The notes under the pieces were generated by a model that saw only the letters and a list, made by a program, of their open reading frames with translations, did not search any database and was not told where the DNA came from. Shown here one piece after another: positions 1 to 9,201 of a stretch of 46,460 nt of DNA. The stretch is from Cytophagaceae bacterium (GTDB lineage Bacteria; Bacteroidota; Bacteroidia; Cytophagales; UBA9547). Both the position numbers and the translations under genes were made by a program. The stretch lies in contig JAIYAU010000051.1 in NCBI GenBank assembly GCA_027488865.1, positions 1 through 46,460 of the forward strand, given 5' to 3'. Each line of letters starts with the position of its first letter. Within the stretch, counting starts at the first letter, position 1.

Positions 1-147
1 GGCAGGGGTATTGGATACTGGGCCTTGGTACAATGTATAAAAAACAGTACGGCCGTGTTGCTGGCGTAACACCCAGTTGCCAAACTTGCCAACCACTCCT
101 TGTAAGAATCCAGCGTTAATTAGGTACTCCATTCGATTTCGTTCCAT
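1..147 (-). CDS. Unidentified protein, N-terminal part only (runs off left edge)
   Basis: On the minus strand an ATG at 147 opens a frame that stays open for 49 codons to the window edge; a second ATG lies five codons in (132). The residues include GKFGNWVLRQQHGRTVFYTL and PVSNTP, which reads like real protein. The GK-x-GN-x-V-x(4)-G-(K/R)-T pattern recalls short Bacteroidota phage-like or structural proteins of the DUF6266 type, but this resemblance is weak and no function is assigned. No signal peptide is visible. The gene is co-directional with the glycanase genes to its right and separated from them by 335 bp and a hairpin. Confidence 0.45.
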   Translation of the reverse strand, partial: MERNRMEYLINAGFLQGVVGKFGNWVLRQQHGRTVFYTLYQGPVSNTPA

Positions 148-482
148 ACCACAAAGATATTATGGCACAGTGCAACCAGCGTGCATGGTGGTAAAAAGTT
201 TAAAAGTTATTGGATGATTAAGGGACTACCATCGAATGACTCTTGGAAGATGACCGTAGGATAGGCTTAGTCCCCTGACCCAGATGAGGGTATTTTCAAC
301 CTAGAATATACACCAAACTTTATTGATAATTCTTTGCCAATTATCAATTATACATTCTCAAATATCCACTATCTATTCTCAATTATACACTTAATAGAGA
401 CCTGGAAGAGGTACATTATTTAAATTGTAAGACTTAATACTGGTTAACAATCTTAAAAAGATTACTAACCAGTACTAGGAAT
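148..482. other. Intergenic region with an AT-rich inverted repeat
   Basis: No gene is seen. It holds a perfect 10-bp inverted repeat (ATTGATAATT at 322-331, AATTATCAAT at 339-348, 7-nt spacer). Two similar AATTATACA stretches lie on either side of a TATCTATTCTC stretch at about 345-390. The larger hairpin at 438-474 is listed separately. The region presumably carries the promoter of the partial minus-strand gene at 1-147, but no convincing TAnnTTTG element was found. Confidence 0.5.
438..474 (-). terminator. Two-step hairpin after the GH64/GH5 gene
   Basis: The outer arms TACTGGTTA (438-446) and TAACCAGTA (466-474) are perfectly complementary. Inside them, after a symmetric 2-nt internal loop, AATCTT and AAGATT pair around an AAA loop. 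It begins 9 bp past the stop codon of the minus-strand glycanase, the expected place for a terminator or 3' stabilising hairpin. The following sequence is only moderately U-rich, so termination strength is uncertain. Confidence 0.55.
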
Positions 483-3400
483 TTATTGTTTAATCACCTT
501 TATTATTTCTGTTTTATTGAGATATGATACTTTTAGTATGTACAACCCCGTGGATAGTTCAGTTCCTACAATAATTGATTCACCCGTTAATCCAGTTGTG
601 GTGCAAACCAATTTACCTTGAATATTCATAACTTGTATGATTACAGGCACATTGGTTGTTTCCAACACCATAAGATGGGTTTGATCTTGAAAAGCAGTTG
701 CGGTAATGAGGATTTTATTCTCTATATCTAAGTTTTCAACTGTTGTGGGCAAAGGCTCCAAAAATTCAATATTACCTAGGTTAAATCCTGACTTTTCAAC
801 CAAAATCTTAATTTGTTGTTTACCTGAGGTTAAATTAATATTTCCTAAATCAATTGTTTTCCAACCATCCCAATCTCCGGTAGCGCTTACTTTAGCTTTG
901 TCTATTACCTTAATGCCATCCACCAAAACAGAAAGCTCGCCTCCATATCCTGCAACACGCGCTTTAACCAAAAAATTACCTGTGCGTGCCGCTTGCACGG
1001 TATAAGACATCCATTCGCTGGCTTCGAGCCATGCTACTATCGGTTGCTTTTCAGAGGTAGAATACTGTATATCTACCCCATCGTTGCGATAATACCAACC
1101 ACTATTCCACGCCGTATAGTCGCCGCCTGCAGCTCCAAATTGTGTAGTTCGATAGATAACATCATTGTAGGCTAAGCCATTTTTGCCCTCGTCATAATGA
1201 GCTGCTAAAATCGAGGCGGGTAATGTAACCAACTGAAACGGCTTAACTTCATTGTTTTGATCAGGAAACAAAGCATTTAAATAACCTTTGTTAAGACTAC
1301 AATTATTAAGTTTAACGTTATTAACCAACTCGTTTAAAATCTCTTGGCCAGTGGTGGCAGAAGGCTTGGTTCCTTCCCCTTTAATAAATTGAGCCAATAA
1401 AGACCAATTTTCAGGTTCTTTAAAAGCCATGGCACTCGAAACGCTACCCATCTTTTTATAAGGCCATACTGCCCAACCAATATTGTGCTTGTTCATTAAT
1501 TCTATCGTTTCTTGAATCCAATGATTGGAATTTTCACCAAATTCTCCCAGCCAAATTGGCACATTTTGTTCATCTCGCATTTTAAAAATAAAATTAAGCG
1601 AACCGTCATTTACGTCATTCCAATATTTATGAAAACTATAGGACATGTTATTGTCCCATTTAGGGGTCATGCCAGTATAATCATTGGCGTAACTATTGCC
1701 TTCAATAAAAATATGGTGTTTTTTATCTATGGAACGAATAGCCATAGTAATATCCTTCATCAGATTAAACAACAGCACATTACCTGGTATAGTCCAATTA
1801 GTTTCATTGATTAAATCATATCCTGCTACAGTTTCTTCTTCGGCGTATCGCCGTGCAAATTCTTTCCACAAGGCTATAGTTTGGGTGCGATTCTGAGCAC
1901 TAGTAAATGTGCTACCTGGGGCATCTTCCCACAAGGATGATTGACCTGCTATGTAATCACTAATATCGCCACTATTTTGACCACCTGGAGCGGCATGTAA
2001 ATCTAATATCACATACATTTTGTTTGCTTTGCACCATGAGATGATTTGATCAACCAAAGCAAACCCATTTTCTATGAAAAGGTCTGGTTTACCTAACTCT
2101 GTGAAGAGGTTGTAATGCATAGGCAATCGGATCGAATTAAAGCCCCATTTTGCAAGACTATCAATATCTGCTTTAACTAAAAAGTTAGTTTTGTAATCTT
2201 TATAAAACTTTTCAGTATTAGCTGCGCCCACCACTTCTGTTAATTTTTGTTTAATAACATATTGATAACCACCTCCTAGATTAAGCATATATCCTTCTTG
2301 CACCATGTAGTTCCCAATATTAATGGCACGAATTTGATAGTTACCATTGTCGTTAACGATATTTTTGCCCTCAGCACGTATAAATCCTAATCCCGTAGTA
2401 GATTTTATGGATTCGCTTACAGTAAAATAATTGAGATTAAACCCACCTTTTGTAGCGATTACTTTAAGATTGTGATTTCCTTTGGTTAGTGATATTTTTC
2501 TTTGAAGTGTGGTATACCAATTTTGCCATCCACCTGTGATAGGCAAGGTAATTTCGGTAGCTTTAATCCCGTCTATTTCCAAAACTAAGGTTCCACCATT
2601 TCCCAAACTTGCTGAACGAAAATCGAAATCATAGTTTCCTGTATTTGTAACTGTTACGTTGTATTCCAGCCAATCCGCATTGTCTATGTAGCCAACATTG
2701 TCGCTACCACCTACGTCGCTAGTAGGTTCTAATTGAACTCCATTCATATTGCTATAATCTTCTGCTTGTATAATACCTGGCACTATCAGTGGTGAGGCTA
2801 TTTTTTCGCCATAACCTCCAACTACCACCTTTACTTTGGAGGGAAAAGTGCATTGAATTGTGGACGACTGGTCTCCTACGTCATCATAGGCAAAGGCATA
2901 AGTTTGGGACAAATAGCTGATGTCAGTGTCATGAAAAAATTTAACATATTGATTATGTGGAAAATAATTAAAAAATCGGTTCGAATCATGATTGTATTGA
3001 ACCTCTCCTGTAGGTGCATTGGTGTGTATTGCGTGCCTATTAATAGCTGCACACACTTGGGCTTGAATCATAAGGTCCTCATCGTATTTTGCACTTGGTG
3101 CAGCGGCATAAGTAGTAGCTAGCGCACCTGCGCCTTCAATAGCATCTTGTGTGGTAGGTTTTCTATAAATGGTGGCTTGAGAATTATCTGCAGGATCGTA
3201 AAAATCAAAGCGGTCACCGGTTACCCTTCCCCTCCAAGTGCCTCGATCGCCAATATTTAACAATAAATCTTTGGATCGATAGGTATTCCAAATATTATTT
3301 ATGTAAGTTGCAAAATAGTCTTTATGAGGCCCATTTGATTTAAAATCATCAATTTTTGAAGGTTGTTCAATTATTGGCTCGTTATCTAATGAATGACGCT

Positions 3401-4109
3401 TCACTAGTTTACAACCAAAAAAGGGAGCATCTACTTTTTGAGGCCAAGCATTTAATATAGTTTGATGAGAAATTAATTCACCTATTTTTTTATTAACATC
3501 AGGCGAAGCTCCACTATTTACACGTGCATTATAGGAGGCTTGATAAGAGGCATTAATCCCGCCGGTATATCCGGTGACCTCCAGTCCCATTGGATATTGG
3601 TAAGCATCTACCCTACTAGTATTAGTCCACAATCCTGCATTTCCCCAAGTAAGCTCTACCAGTTCCCATCTTATTCCGTCGTTCGGATCATTGGAATTTT
3701 GCAGATTGGCGCCAGCATACCCACCATTTTTATGAAAATAAATATACATAGGAGATTTAAATGATATCAATATTCTACAACCAAATAGCCCATGGGGAAT
3801 CTGGATGGTTTTATTGGGTATATCACTTAATTTATAAAACATGTTCGCGTATTTGTTCTTGCCATCGGGTGTGTTGGCCCAAGCAGGACCAGGCATTGTA
3901 TTATTGGCATACTCCATATATTTAAGTTGGCTTTTGGACATGTCCATCCACACATTACCCATTCCAGGATATTGACCCACTAAACCAATATAAATTTCGT
4001 TGTCTTTGTACCTAGAACTATTCTCAAAAACGTAAGGAAGTGATTGTGCTTTGCCACTAAAGATTGAACATATATAAAAGAAAATCGGTCCAAGTAATAT
4101 AATTTTCAT
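483..4109 (-). CDS. Secreted GH64-CBM6-GH5-CBM6-like beta-glucanase with T9SS sorting domain
   Basis: This 1208-residue modular enzyme probably hydrolyses beta-1,3-linked and related glucans outside the cell. Residues 1-22 form a signal peptide. Residues ~24-435 resemble GH64 beta-1,3-glucanases; E152 and D168 keep the 16-residue spacing of the catalytic pair of the Streptomyces GH64 enzyme. Residues ~444-565 are a CBM6 (AEDYS start, DWLEYNV, GGWQNW). Residues ~570-930 are a GH5 barrel with acid/base E769 (NETNW) and nucleophile E856 (WLGEFGE). Residues ~960-1120 are a second CBM6-like domain (EWMSYTV, DWDGWKTI), and ~1125-1208 a T9SS C-terminal domain ending KVIKQ. Two catalytic domains of different families in one chain suggest cooperative attack on a mixed or fungal-type glucan; that target is inference. 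It lies 100 bp downstream of another GH5 gene on the same strand, with a hairpin in between. The ATG at 4109 is followed directly by the signal peptide. Confidence 0.88.
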   Translation of the reverse strand: MKIILLGPIFFYICSIFSGKAQSLPYVFENSSRYKDNEIYIGLVGQYPGMGNVWMDMSKSQLKYMEYANNTMPGPAWANTPDGKNKYANMFYKLSDIPNKTIQIPHGLFGCRILISFKSPMYIYFHKNGGYAGANLQNSNDPNDGIRWELVELTWGNAGLWTNTSRVDAYQYPMGLEVTGYTGGINASYQASYNARVNSGASPDVNKKIGELISHQTILNAWPQKVDAPFFGCKLVKRHSLDNEPIIEQPSKIDDFKSNGPHKDYFATYINNIWNTYRSKDLLLNIGDRGTWRGRVTGDRFDFYDPADNSQATIYRKPTTQDAIEGAGALATTYAAAPSAKYDEDLMIQAQVCAAINRHAIHTNAPTGEVQYNHDSNRFFNYFPHNQYVKFFHDTDISYLSQTYAFAYDDVGDQSSTIQCTFPSKVKVVVGGYGEKIASPLIVPGIIQAEDYSNMNGVQLEPTSDVGGSDNVGYIDNADWLEYNVTVTNTGNYDFDFRSASLGNGGTLVLEIDGIKATEITLPITGGWQNWYTTLQRKISLTKGNHNLKVIATKGGFNLNYFTVSESIKSTTGLGFIRAEGKNIVNDNGNYQIRAINIGNYMVQEGYMLNLGGGYQYVIKQKLTEVVGAANTEKFYKDYKTNFLVKADIDSLAKWGFNSIRLPMHYNLFTELGKPDLFIENGFALVDQIISWCKANKMYVILDLHAAPGGQNSGDISDYIAGQSSLWEDAPGSTFTSAQNRTQTIALWKEFARRYAEEETVAGYDLINETNWTIPGNVLLFNLMKDITMAIRSIDKKHHIFIEGNSYANDYTGMTPKWDNNMSYSFHKYWNDVNDGSLNFIFKMRDEQNVPIWLGEFGENSNHWIQETIELMNKHNIGWAVWPYKKMGSVSSAMAFKEPENWSLLAQFIKGEGTKPSATTGQEILNELVNNVKLNNCSLNKGYLNALFPDQNNEVKPFQLVTLPASILAAHYDEGKNGLAYNDVIYRTTQFGAAGGDYTAWNSGWYYRNDGVDIQYSTSEKQPIVAWLEASEWMSYTVQAARTGNFLVKARVAGYGGELSVLVDGIKVIDKAKVSATGDWDGWKTIDLGNINLTSGKQQIKILVEKSGFNLGNIEFLEPLPTTVENLDIENKILITATAFQDQTHLMVLETTNVPVIIQVMNIQGKLVCTTTGLTGESIIVGTELSTGLYILKVSYLNKTEIIKVIKQ

Positions 4110-4162
4110 AAGTATTGATTTTTATAACATAGGTGAACATTCAATTAAGCTAAACAAGATGA

Positions 4163-4201
4163 TTTGTATGTGCCAAGCCCCTTTTGCTTGACACATGCAA
4201 A
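4163..4201 (-). terminator. Long hairpin between the two glycanase genes
   Basis: The arms 4163-4178 and 4186-4201 are 16 nt each and match at 14 positions, with a 7-nt loop. The structure starts 9 bp after the stop of the GH5 gene at 4210. No strong U-run follows on the minus strand, so it may be a weak terminator or an mRNA-stabilising element separating the two glycanases. Confidence 0.5.
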
Positions 4202-4209
4202 CCTTCCTG

Positions 4210-7188
4210 TTAATTTTTTACAATTTTACTTTGATACCACTTCCCGTCCATTTTAAATCGGACAAGATAAATACCACTGTTAAGATTAGAACCTAAACTA
4301 AGCGATTGATTTATAACGCGTTCATCTACCAAAGACCCTTGAGCATCGTAAATATAAACTACTGAATTATTAACAGGAATGGTAACTACAAATTGTTCGT
4401 CAAATGGATTAGGTGCCACCATTACTTGTGCCTTGGGCAATTCTTCTGAAGCGTTAACACCACATTGTTTGATGTCTGTTGTTGGCTTAAGTCCTGTAGT
4501 GCCTCCAGCGCAAATATTACAAACATCAATTACAGCCGTTCCATTGGGTACTCCTGCACAATCCAAGCAGCTATTTTCAGTTTTACCACAGCCACAATTC
4601 CCTGGAGAAACTTTAAGTGGGTCATTTGGGCATAAATCACCAATTTTGGACACATAACCAAGCGGTTTCACACATGCCTTTAATACATTTTGTTCATCAC
4701 CTAATCCATCGTTATCTACATCAGCGTACCATGAAGTTTTTGAAGTTTGTATAACTTCGTATGCAGCAGAGGTGTCTTTACATCCGTTATTATCAGTAGT
4801 TTCTACTTTATATAAGCCAGCTGCATTTGCGCCAAAAGATTTTGTTGTTGCGATTTGAGCGTTGTTTCTTATCCAGTTATAAGAAGAAGCATCAGTTGCT
4901 GTAAGCTCCAAAGAACTGCCTTCACAAAACGAATTGGAAACGGCAGAAATTGTAGGCTTTGTGGTGGTAAGTATCGTGATTGTTTTGTTTTGTGATATTG
5001 CTTTACAACCATTTTTTACCTCAGTAACTTCGACCGTAAAAACACCTCCTTTATTGATGGTGATATTTGAAGAATTAGCATTTAGAATATTGACAGAGGC
5101 TAAACTCCATTGATACGTTAATCCTACACCAGTATTAGCAGACAAGGTTAAGCTATTGCCCTTACAAATGGTATTGGTAGGTGTGGTAATGGTAGCATTT
5201 GGCAAAGGTTGAACTGTTATTGTAGAAGGATTGGCAGTAGCTTTGCAACCATCAGCAAAAGTAATTTCTACTGTGTAAGCCCCTGATGTATTGACTGACA
5301 AACTTGAAGACCCAGCACCACTTACAACTGTATTCCCATTTTTCCAAACATAAGATACTGCATCGACTGCACTTGTAGATAATGTTACATTTTGACCCTC
5401 ACAAATTGATGTTTTGGGAGTGGTAATCGAAGCAGATTTTTTACAAGGTTCTTTAGCTATTGCCAGCCAATTGATATTAAATCCACCAGTTGAAATTCCT
5501 AGTCCTAAAGAATAACTACCAGCTGGCAAGTCTATTAACTTGGAAATAGTAGTCCATTTTTGCCATCCACCTGTATTTGGCACATTGAAGGTACCTAATT
5601 TAGTAAGCCCAGCATCTTTTTCTAGAGAGATAACACCCAAATTGTTTTCAGATGCCACTCTAAAAAATACTAAATATTTACCAGCTGTCGGAATTGTGAT
5701 TGGGTTGTAACTTAACCAATCACCAGTATCTAAGAAGCCAACGTTTGATAAGCCTTCGTTGCAAGTTTCTTGTTTAATACCAGACATCGCATTGTAGGAT
5801 TCAGCTTCAACTACCACTAGAGGATCTTGCTCAAGCAGAATTACAGTTGCGTTAGTTTGAGTAGCTAAATTTGAAGCAGCATTACCCCCTGTAGGTCGTA
5901 ATTCGGCTTTCCAACTGTATTTACCACCTTGTAAAGGAAGGTTACTTAAATTAACAACCACATCAACAGACTTCACCCCCTCTACTTGGCTTGTCGTACT
6001 AGCAATTACATTATTTAAACTATCACATAATGAAACAATTAAATCTCGCTTTTGAGTAACAGAGTAATTCACCTCTACTGTATAACTGCTTTTGGGCGTA
6101 GTTAAATTGGGCGAGTTCATATAAGTTATGCCCTCGCTTACTTTACCATAATCATAAGATTTCAAAATCCCTTTTACCAATGAACCAGACCAAGTAAGGT
6201 TGTTACTTGTCCAATTGCCTTGCGCGCTTGCTCCCGAGGTTAAGGCAGATGAGCCTTCTACCTTGTCGTTGATGGCCCAGTTACAGTGGCTTATATTATT
6301 TCTCTTTAAAAAATCAATCCAAGCGTTTGTTTCACCTTCATTTACAGCACCATCACCATTGGCGTTTACACTACCCCATTCCGTGGCGAATAAAGCAATA
6401 CCTTTATTTAAAGCATATTGGCATTTATCTCTATTAGCTTGCCCATGTGAACCACTGTAAAAATGAACTGTATAGGCAATATTACTTTTATTGATTGGGT
6501 CGTTGGCGGCGTCATCTACATTAGCAGACCAAAAAGGAGTACCAACGATAATTAAATTATCGGGATCGACAGCTCTAATGGCATTAATTACCGTTTCAGC
6601 ATAAGGTTTGATGGTATTACTCCACGAAACTTGAAGTGGTTCATTATAAATTTCATAAATTACATGAGGGTTTGAACCATAAGTTTGAGCCATTTCAGTA
6701 AAAAATGTAATTGCCTCGTTCGTGTATAAATGTGCATTATGACTATGCCAATCAATAATCACATACATGTTGTTGGCAATTGCGGCATCTACTACAGTTT
6801 TTACCTTGTTCTTGTTACTAGTTTTACTTGCCAGATATCCTCCCGGATCTTCTACACCCATTGCCGCCCTAACTATGGCTGAATTCCAATCATTCTTAAG
6901 CCAAGATACCACATTAGCATTGTAGTATTTTTCACCACCCCAGCCGTCATTACTCCAAAACAAACTATTGCCCGCAAAACTTACAGGGATACCATTTTTA
7001 TTAACAATTTTATTTCCAGTTACAGACAGGTTTCCGTTAATGAGAACAGGTTGTGCATAAGAAATTATAACTGTAGACATAAGAATCGCCATAAAAACAA
7101 TCGGTCTTTCATATTTTATTTGATATGAAAATGTTTTTATACATTGAATCCAAGCTTTGAACTTTTTGAGAAATAAGGATGCTTTCAT
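4210..7188 (-). CDS. Secreted GH5 endoglucanase with CBM6, Ig-like and calcium-repeat regions, T9SS cargo
   Basis: This 992-residue enzyme probably cuts internal beta-1,4-glucan bonds outside the cell. A long N-region precedes a hydrophobic signal at ~30-46 ending SYAQ. Residues ~48-345 are a GH5_2-like endoglucanase barrel with acid/base E183 (IYNEPLQ) and nucleophile E270 (FATEWGS). Residues ~350-455 are a beta-rich domain I cannot name. Residues ~458-581 are a CBM6 (VEAESYN, DTGDWLSY, GGWQKW). Residues ~582-817 hold three Ig-like units, each with a conserved cysteine pair. Residues ~818-903 carry a DVDNDGLGD calcium-binding, thrombospondin-3-like motif and a Cys-rich stretch common in Bacteroidota secreted enzymes. 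Residues ~916-992 form the T9SS sorting domain (PNPFDEQF, ending KIVKN). The start is kept at 7188 because the frame has a -7-like element upstream; a later ATG near residue 33 would give a shorter, more ordinary signal peptide. Confidence 0.88.
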   Translation of the reverse strand: MKASLFLKKFKAWIQCIKTFSYQIKYERPIVFMAILMSTVIISYAQPVLINGNLSVTGNKIVNKNGIPVSFAGNSLFWSNDGWGGEKYYNANVVSWLKNDWNSAIVRAAMGVEDPGGYLASKTSNKNKVKTVVDAAIANNMYVIIDWHSHNAHLYTNEAITFFTEMAQTYGSNPHVIYEIYNEPLQVSWSNTIKPYAETVINAIRAVDPDNLIIVGTPFWSANVDDAANDPINKSNIAYTVHFYSGSHGQANRDKCQYALNKGIALFATEWGSVNANGDGAVNEGETNAWIDFLKRNNISHCNWAINDKVEGSSALTSGASAQGNWTSNNLTWSGSLVKGILKSYDYGKVSEGITYMNSPNLTTPKSSYTVEVNYSVTQKRDLIVSLCDSLNNVIASTTSQVEGVKSVDVVVNLSNLPLQGGKYSWKAELRPTGGNAASNLATQTNATVILLEQDPLVVVEAESYNAMSGIKQETCNEGLSNVGFLDTGDWLSYNPITIPTAGKYLVFFRVASENNLGVISLEKDAGLTKLGTFNVPNTGGWQKWTTISKLIDLPAGSYSLGLGISTGGFNINWLAIAKEPCKKSASITTPKTSICEGQNVTLSTSAVDAVSYVWKNGNTVVSGAGSSSLSVNTSGAYTVEITFADGCKATANPSTITVQPLPNATITTPTNTICKGNSLTLSANTGVGLTYQWSLASVNILNANSSNITINKGGVFTVEVTEVKNGCKAISQNKTITILTTTKPTISAVSNSFCEGSSLELTATDASSYNWIRNNAQIATTKSFGANAAGLYKVETTDNNGCKDTSAAYEVIQTSKTSWYADVDNDGLGDEQNVLKACVKPLGYVSKIGDLCPNDPLKVSPGNCGCGKTENSCLDCAGVPNGTAVIDVCNICAGGTTGLKPTTDIKQCGVNASEELPKAQVMVAPNPFDEQFVVTIPVNNSVVYIYDAQGSLVDERVINQSLSLGSNLNSGIYLVRFKMDGKWYQSKIVKN

Positions 7189-7221
7189 ATTGAAATAGTT
7201 ATAGTTATTATTTTTATATTA

Positions 7222-7255
7222 CAAATTTAGTCCTAGTTATTGGTCTTATTGGAAA
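7222..7255 (-). promoter_or_regulatory. Candidate Bacteroidota promoter of the GH5 endoglucanase
   Basis: On the minus strand TAAATTTG (7229-7222) matches the -7 consensus TAnnTTTG exactly. A TTTC, a one-base variant of the -33 TTTG, lies 22 bp upstream (7255-7252). It would give a 5' UTR of about 30 nt before the ATG at 7188. It sits in the 164-bp spacer shared with the divergent receptor gene. Confidence 0.45.
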
Positions 7256-7352
7256 GAGTTAAAGAAATAATGTTATAAAATTTATAATTTAAGTGCAATT
7301 TTTTATACTTTTATACTCATTGATAATCATTTGATAACTAATAAATTAGAAC

Positions 7353-9161
7353 ATGTTTAGGTATCTATTGTATTTGCTTCTATACGCATTAGTTTTTAAT
7401 CTATTTGCTTCCGACACCTTGTCCATAAACGGGATAAATCAAACTGAAATTTCACGACCTTATTTGAAATATAGAACTGATAACCTTATTAATGAAAAAT
7501 GGCGTGTGATTAATCAGGAAAACACCATTTTAAAGCCAAAGCATATTTTTGAGGGTGAAGCTATCTTTAAAAACAAAACCACCACAAGCTTGGTATTCGA
7601 GTGGGCTGACAATAAAATAGAAACCTTGCAAGCTTGCATAACAAATGCGAATGGAGACACGGTTGAATCGGTGAACTACCATGATGCACAAGGCTATAAC
7701 AATCAATTATTCATAAAAAACCAAGTATTGATTTTACATAACCCCGACACTAATGAAACTTATAAACTTAACTATAAAATTTATTCACACAATCCAGTTT
7801 ATGTTATTAGCTGGGCTCGCAATATTGATGCATTATTAAACAGATTTATAAAAGAATATACCTGGTATGGGATTTTTTCGGGCATGATATTAATTGTGTT
7901 CTGTTTAAATCTATTGTTTTATGTCGTTTTGAGAAATAATACCTTTTTGTGGTATGGTCTGTACACCATTTCACTTGGCTTTTTTCATTGGTCATACATA
8001 GGGGTGGGATTTCAATGGATATGGCCTAATCTGGTCCATTGGAATCGATACGCGTATATTTATTCATCATTTTTAATGTTAAGTTTTCAATTTATATATT
8101 TTAGATTTTACATTAATAACTTATTTCAAATCAACAACTGGTACATTATAAGCATTATAATGATCAGGTTTGTAATATTATTAATGTCCATTCTTAATAC
8201 GTTTTTTATAGAATGGTATTTTCTAATCGACTTTGTCACCTTCTCTTACCTCTTATTTTTATTGATTAAGATAAAAATATTTAATACCCTTCATGGTAAA
8301 ATGTTTATAACTTCAATCAGCTTACTATTAGTGGCTTATCTGGTTTTTATCCTGGCATATTATCACTTTATTATTAGCAGTTTCTGGGCCTATAACTCAT
8401 TAGCTATGGGAGGTACATTGGAATTACTCGTAGGTCTTTTGGCATTGGCACTGCGATACAAGTATTTAAGTGATGAGAAAACGAAATTACAACGATCTGA
8501 AATTTCCTCTCTAACAGAAATATCCAATCTAAAAGACCAACTCATTGTTGAAATAAGAGATAAAGAGAGGATTCAAAAGGATATAAATAAAGATTTGGCT
8601 ATCAAAATTGCCGAACGAACAGAAGAACTTGCGCTAAAAAACAAAGAATTAGAGGAGTTAAATTCCAAATTGAATGAATTTAGCAGCTCGCTAGATAGAA
8701 AAAACTGGACCTTGAATAAAGAGCTCTCCACGGACAGGATAAAATTAATGTGGGGTAAAAAAATTAGTTTCAAGGAATTTCAATTAATGTTTCCATCAGA
8801 TAAACAAGCATTTAGGTTTATAGCAGAACTAAAATGGCAAGACGGATTTAATTGTAAAAAATGTCAATCAAGTGAATGGATAGAAGGATTACAGCTACAC
8901 TCAAGAAAATGTTCGATGTGCAGGTATGAAGAATCTGTAACTGCTAACACCCTCTTTCATGGTATAAAGTTCCCAATAATAAAGGCGTTGTACATTAGCC
9001 TGACCACCGTTCTTAAACGTGATTCTGTTACAGTAAAAGAAATTGCAACTGAAATTGATTTACGGGAAGCTACGGTGTGGGCATTTAGAAAAAAGACCTT
9101 AGTAAAAATAGAGAACGCCAATAACCAGCATGGAGAGATATTAAAATACCTAGTAAATTAA
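7353..9161 (+). CDS. 7TMR-DISM-type membrane receptor fused to an IS1595 transposase DNA-binding module
   Basis: The 602-residue protein appears to be a one-protein membrane sensor and DNA-binding regulator. Residues 1-20 are a signal sequence. Residues ~40-165 form a periplasmic beta-domain of the DISMED2 type. Residues ~170-368 hold about seven membrane helices of the 7TMR-DISM kind. Residues ~372-458 are a long charged coiled coil. Residues ~472-545 match the zinc-ribbon start of IS1595-family transposases: FQLMFPSD, ELKWQDGFNC, ribbon C501-X2-C504-X15-C520-X2-C523, then TANTLFHGIKFP. Residues ~556-590 form the HTH that follows the ribbon in those transposases (VTVKEIATEIDL). The protein ends there, so the DDE nuclease domain is absent: a domesticated DNA-binding half, not an active transposase. 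DISMED2 domains are thought to bind carbohydrate-like ligands. The gene is divergent from the GH5 gene with a 164-bp spacer, which suggests control of glycanases; that role is inference. Confidence 0.8.
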   Translation: MFRYLLYLLLYALVFNLFASDTLSINGINQTEISRPYLKYRTDNLINEKWRVINQENTILKPKHIFEGEAIFKNKTTTSLVFEWADNKIETLQACITNANGDTVESVNYHDAQGYNNQLFIKNQVLILHNPDTNETYKLNYKIYSHNPVYVISWARNIDALLNRFIKEYTWYGIFSGMILIVFCLNLLFYVVLRNNTFLWYGLYTISLGFFHWSYIGVGFQWIWPNLVHWNRYAYIYSSFLMLSFQFIYFRFYINNLFQINNWYIISIIMIRFVILLMSILNTFFIEWYFLIDFVTFSYLLFLLIKIKIFNTLHGKMFITSISLLLVAYLVFILAYYHFIISSFWAYNSLAMGGTLELLVGLLALALRYKYLSDEKTKLQRSEISSLTEISNLKDQLIVEIRDKERIQKDINKDLAIKIAERTEELALKNKELEELNSKLNEFSSSLDRKNWTLNKELSTDRIKLMWGKKISFKEFQLMFPSDKQAFRFIAELKWQDGFNCKKCQSSEWIEGLQLHSRKCSMCRYEESVTANTLFHGIKFPIIKALYISLTTVLKRDSVTVKEIATEIDLREATVWAFRKKTLVKIENANNQHGEILKYLVN

Positions 9162-9184
9162 ATGGGTAAAAAGTTTACCCATTT
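9160..9184. terminator. Perfect 11-bp hairpin between convergent genes
   Basis: AAATGGGTAAA (9160-9170) and TTTACCCATTT (9174-9184) are perfect inverted repeats with a 3-nt spacer. The hairpin overlaps the receptor stop codon and lies 17 bp from the convergent lipoprotein stop, so it could end transcription from both sides. Confidence 0.6.
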
Positions 9185-9201
9185 ATTCACCAAATCCATT
9201 G

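Noticed and set aside
706-4000. Several plus-strand open frames inside the GH64/GH5 gene
   Set aside because: They are antisense shadows of a well-supported coding sequence and show no domains, starts or promoters of their own.
7353-9161. Annotation as an IS1595 transposase or insertion sequence
   Set aside because: Only the zinc ribbon and HTH are present, at the C-terminus of a membrane receptor; the DDE catalytic domain and flanking terminal inverted repeats are not seen.
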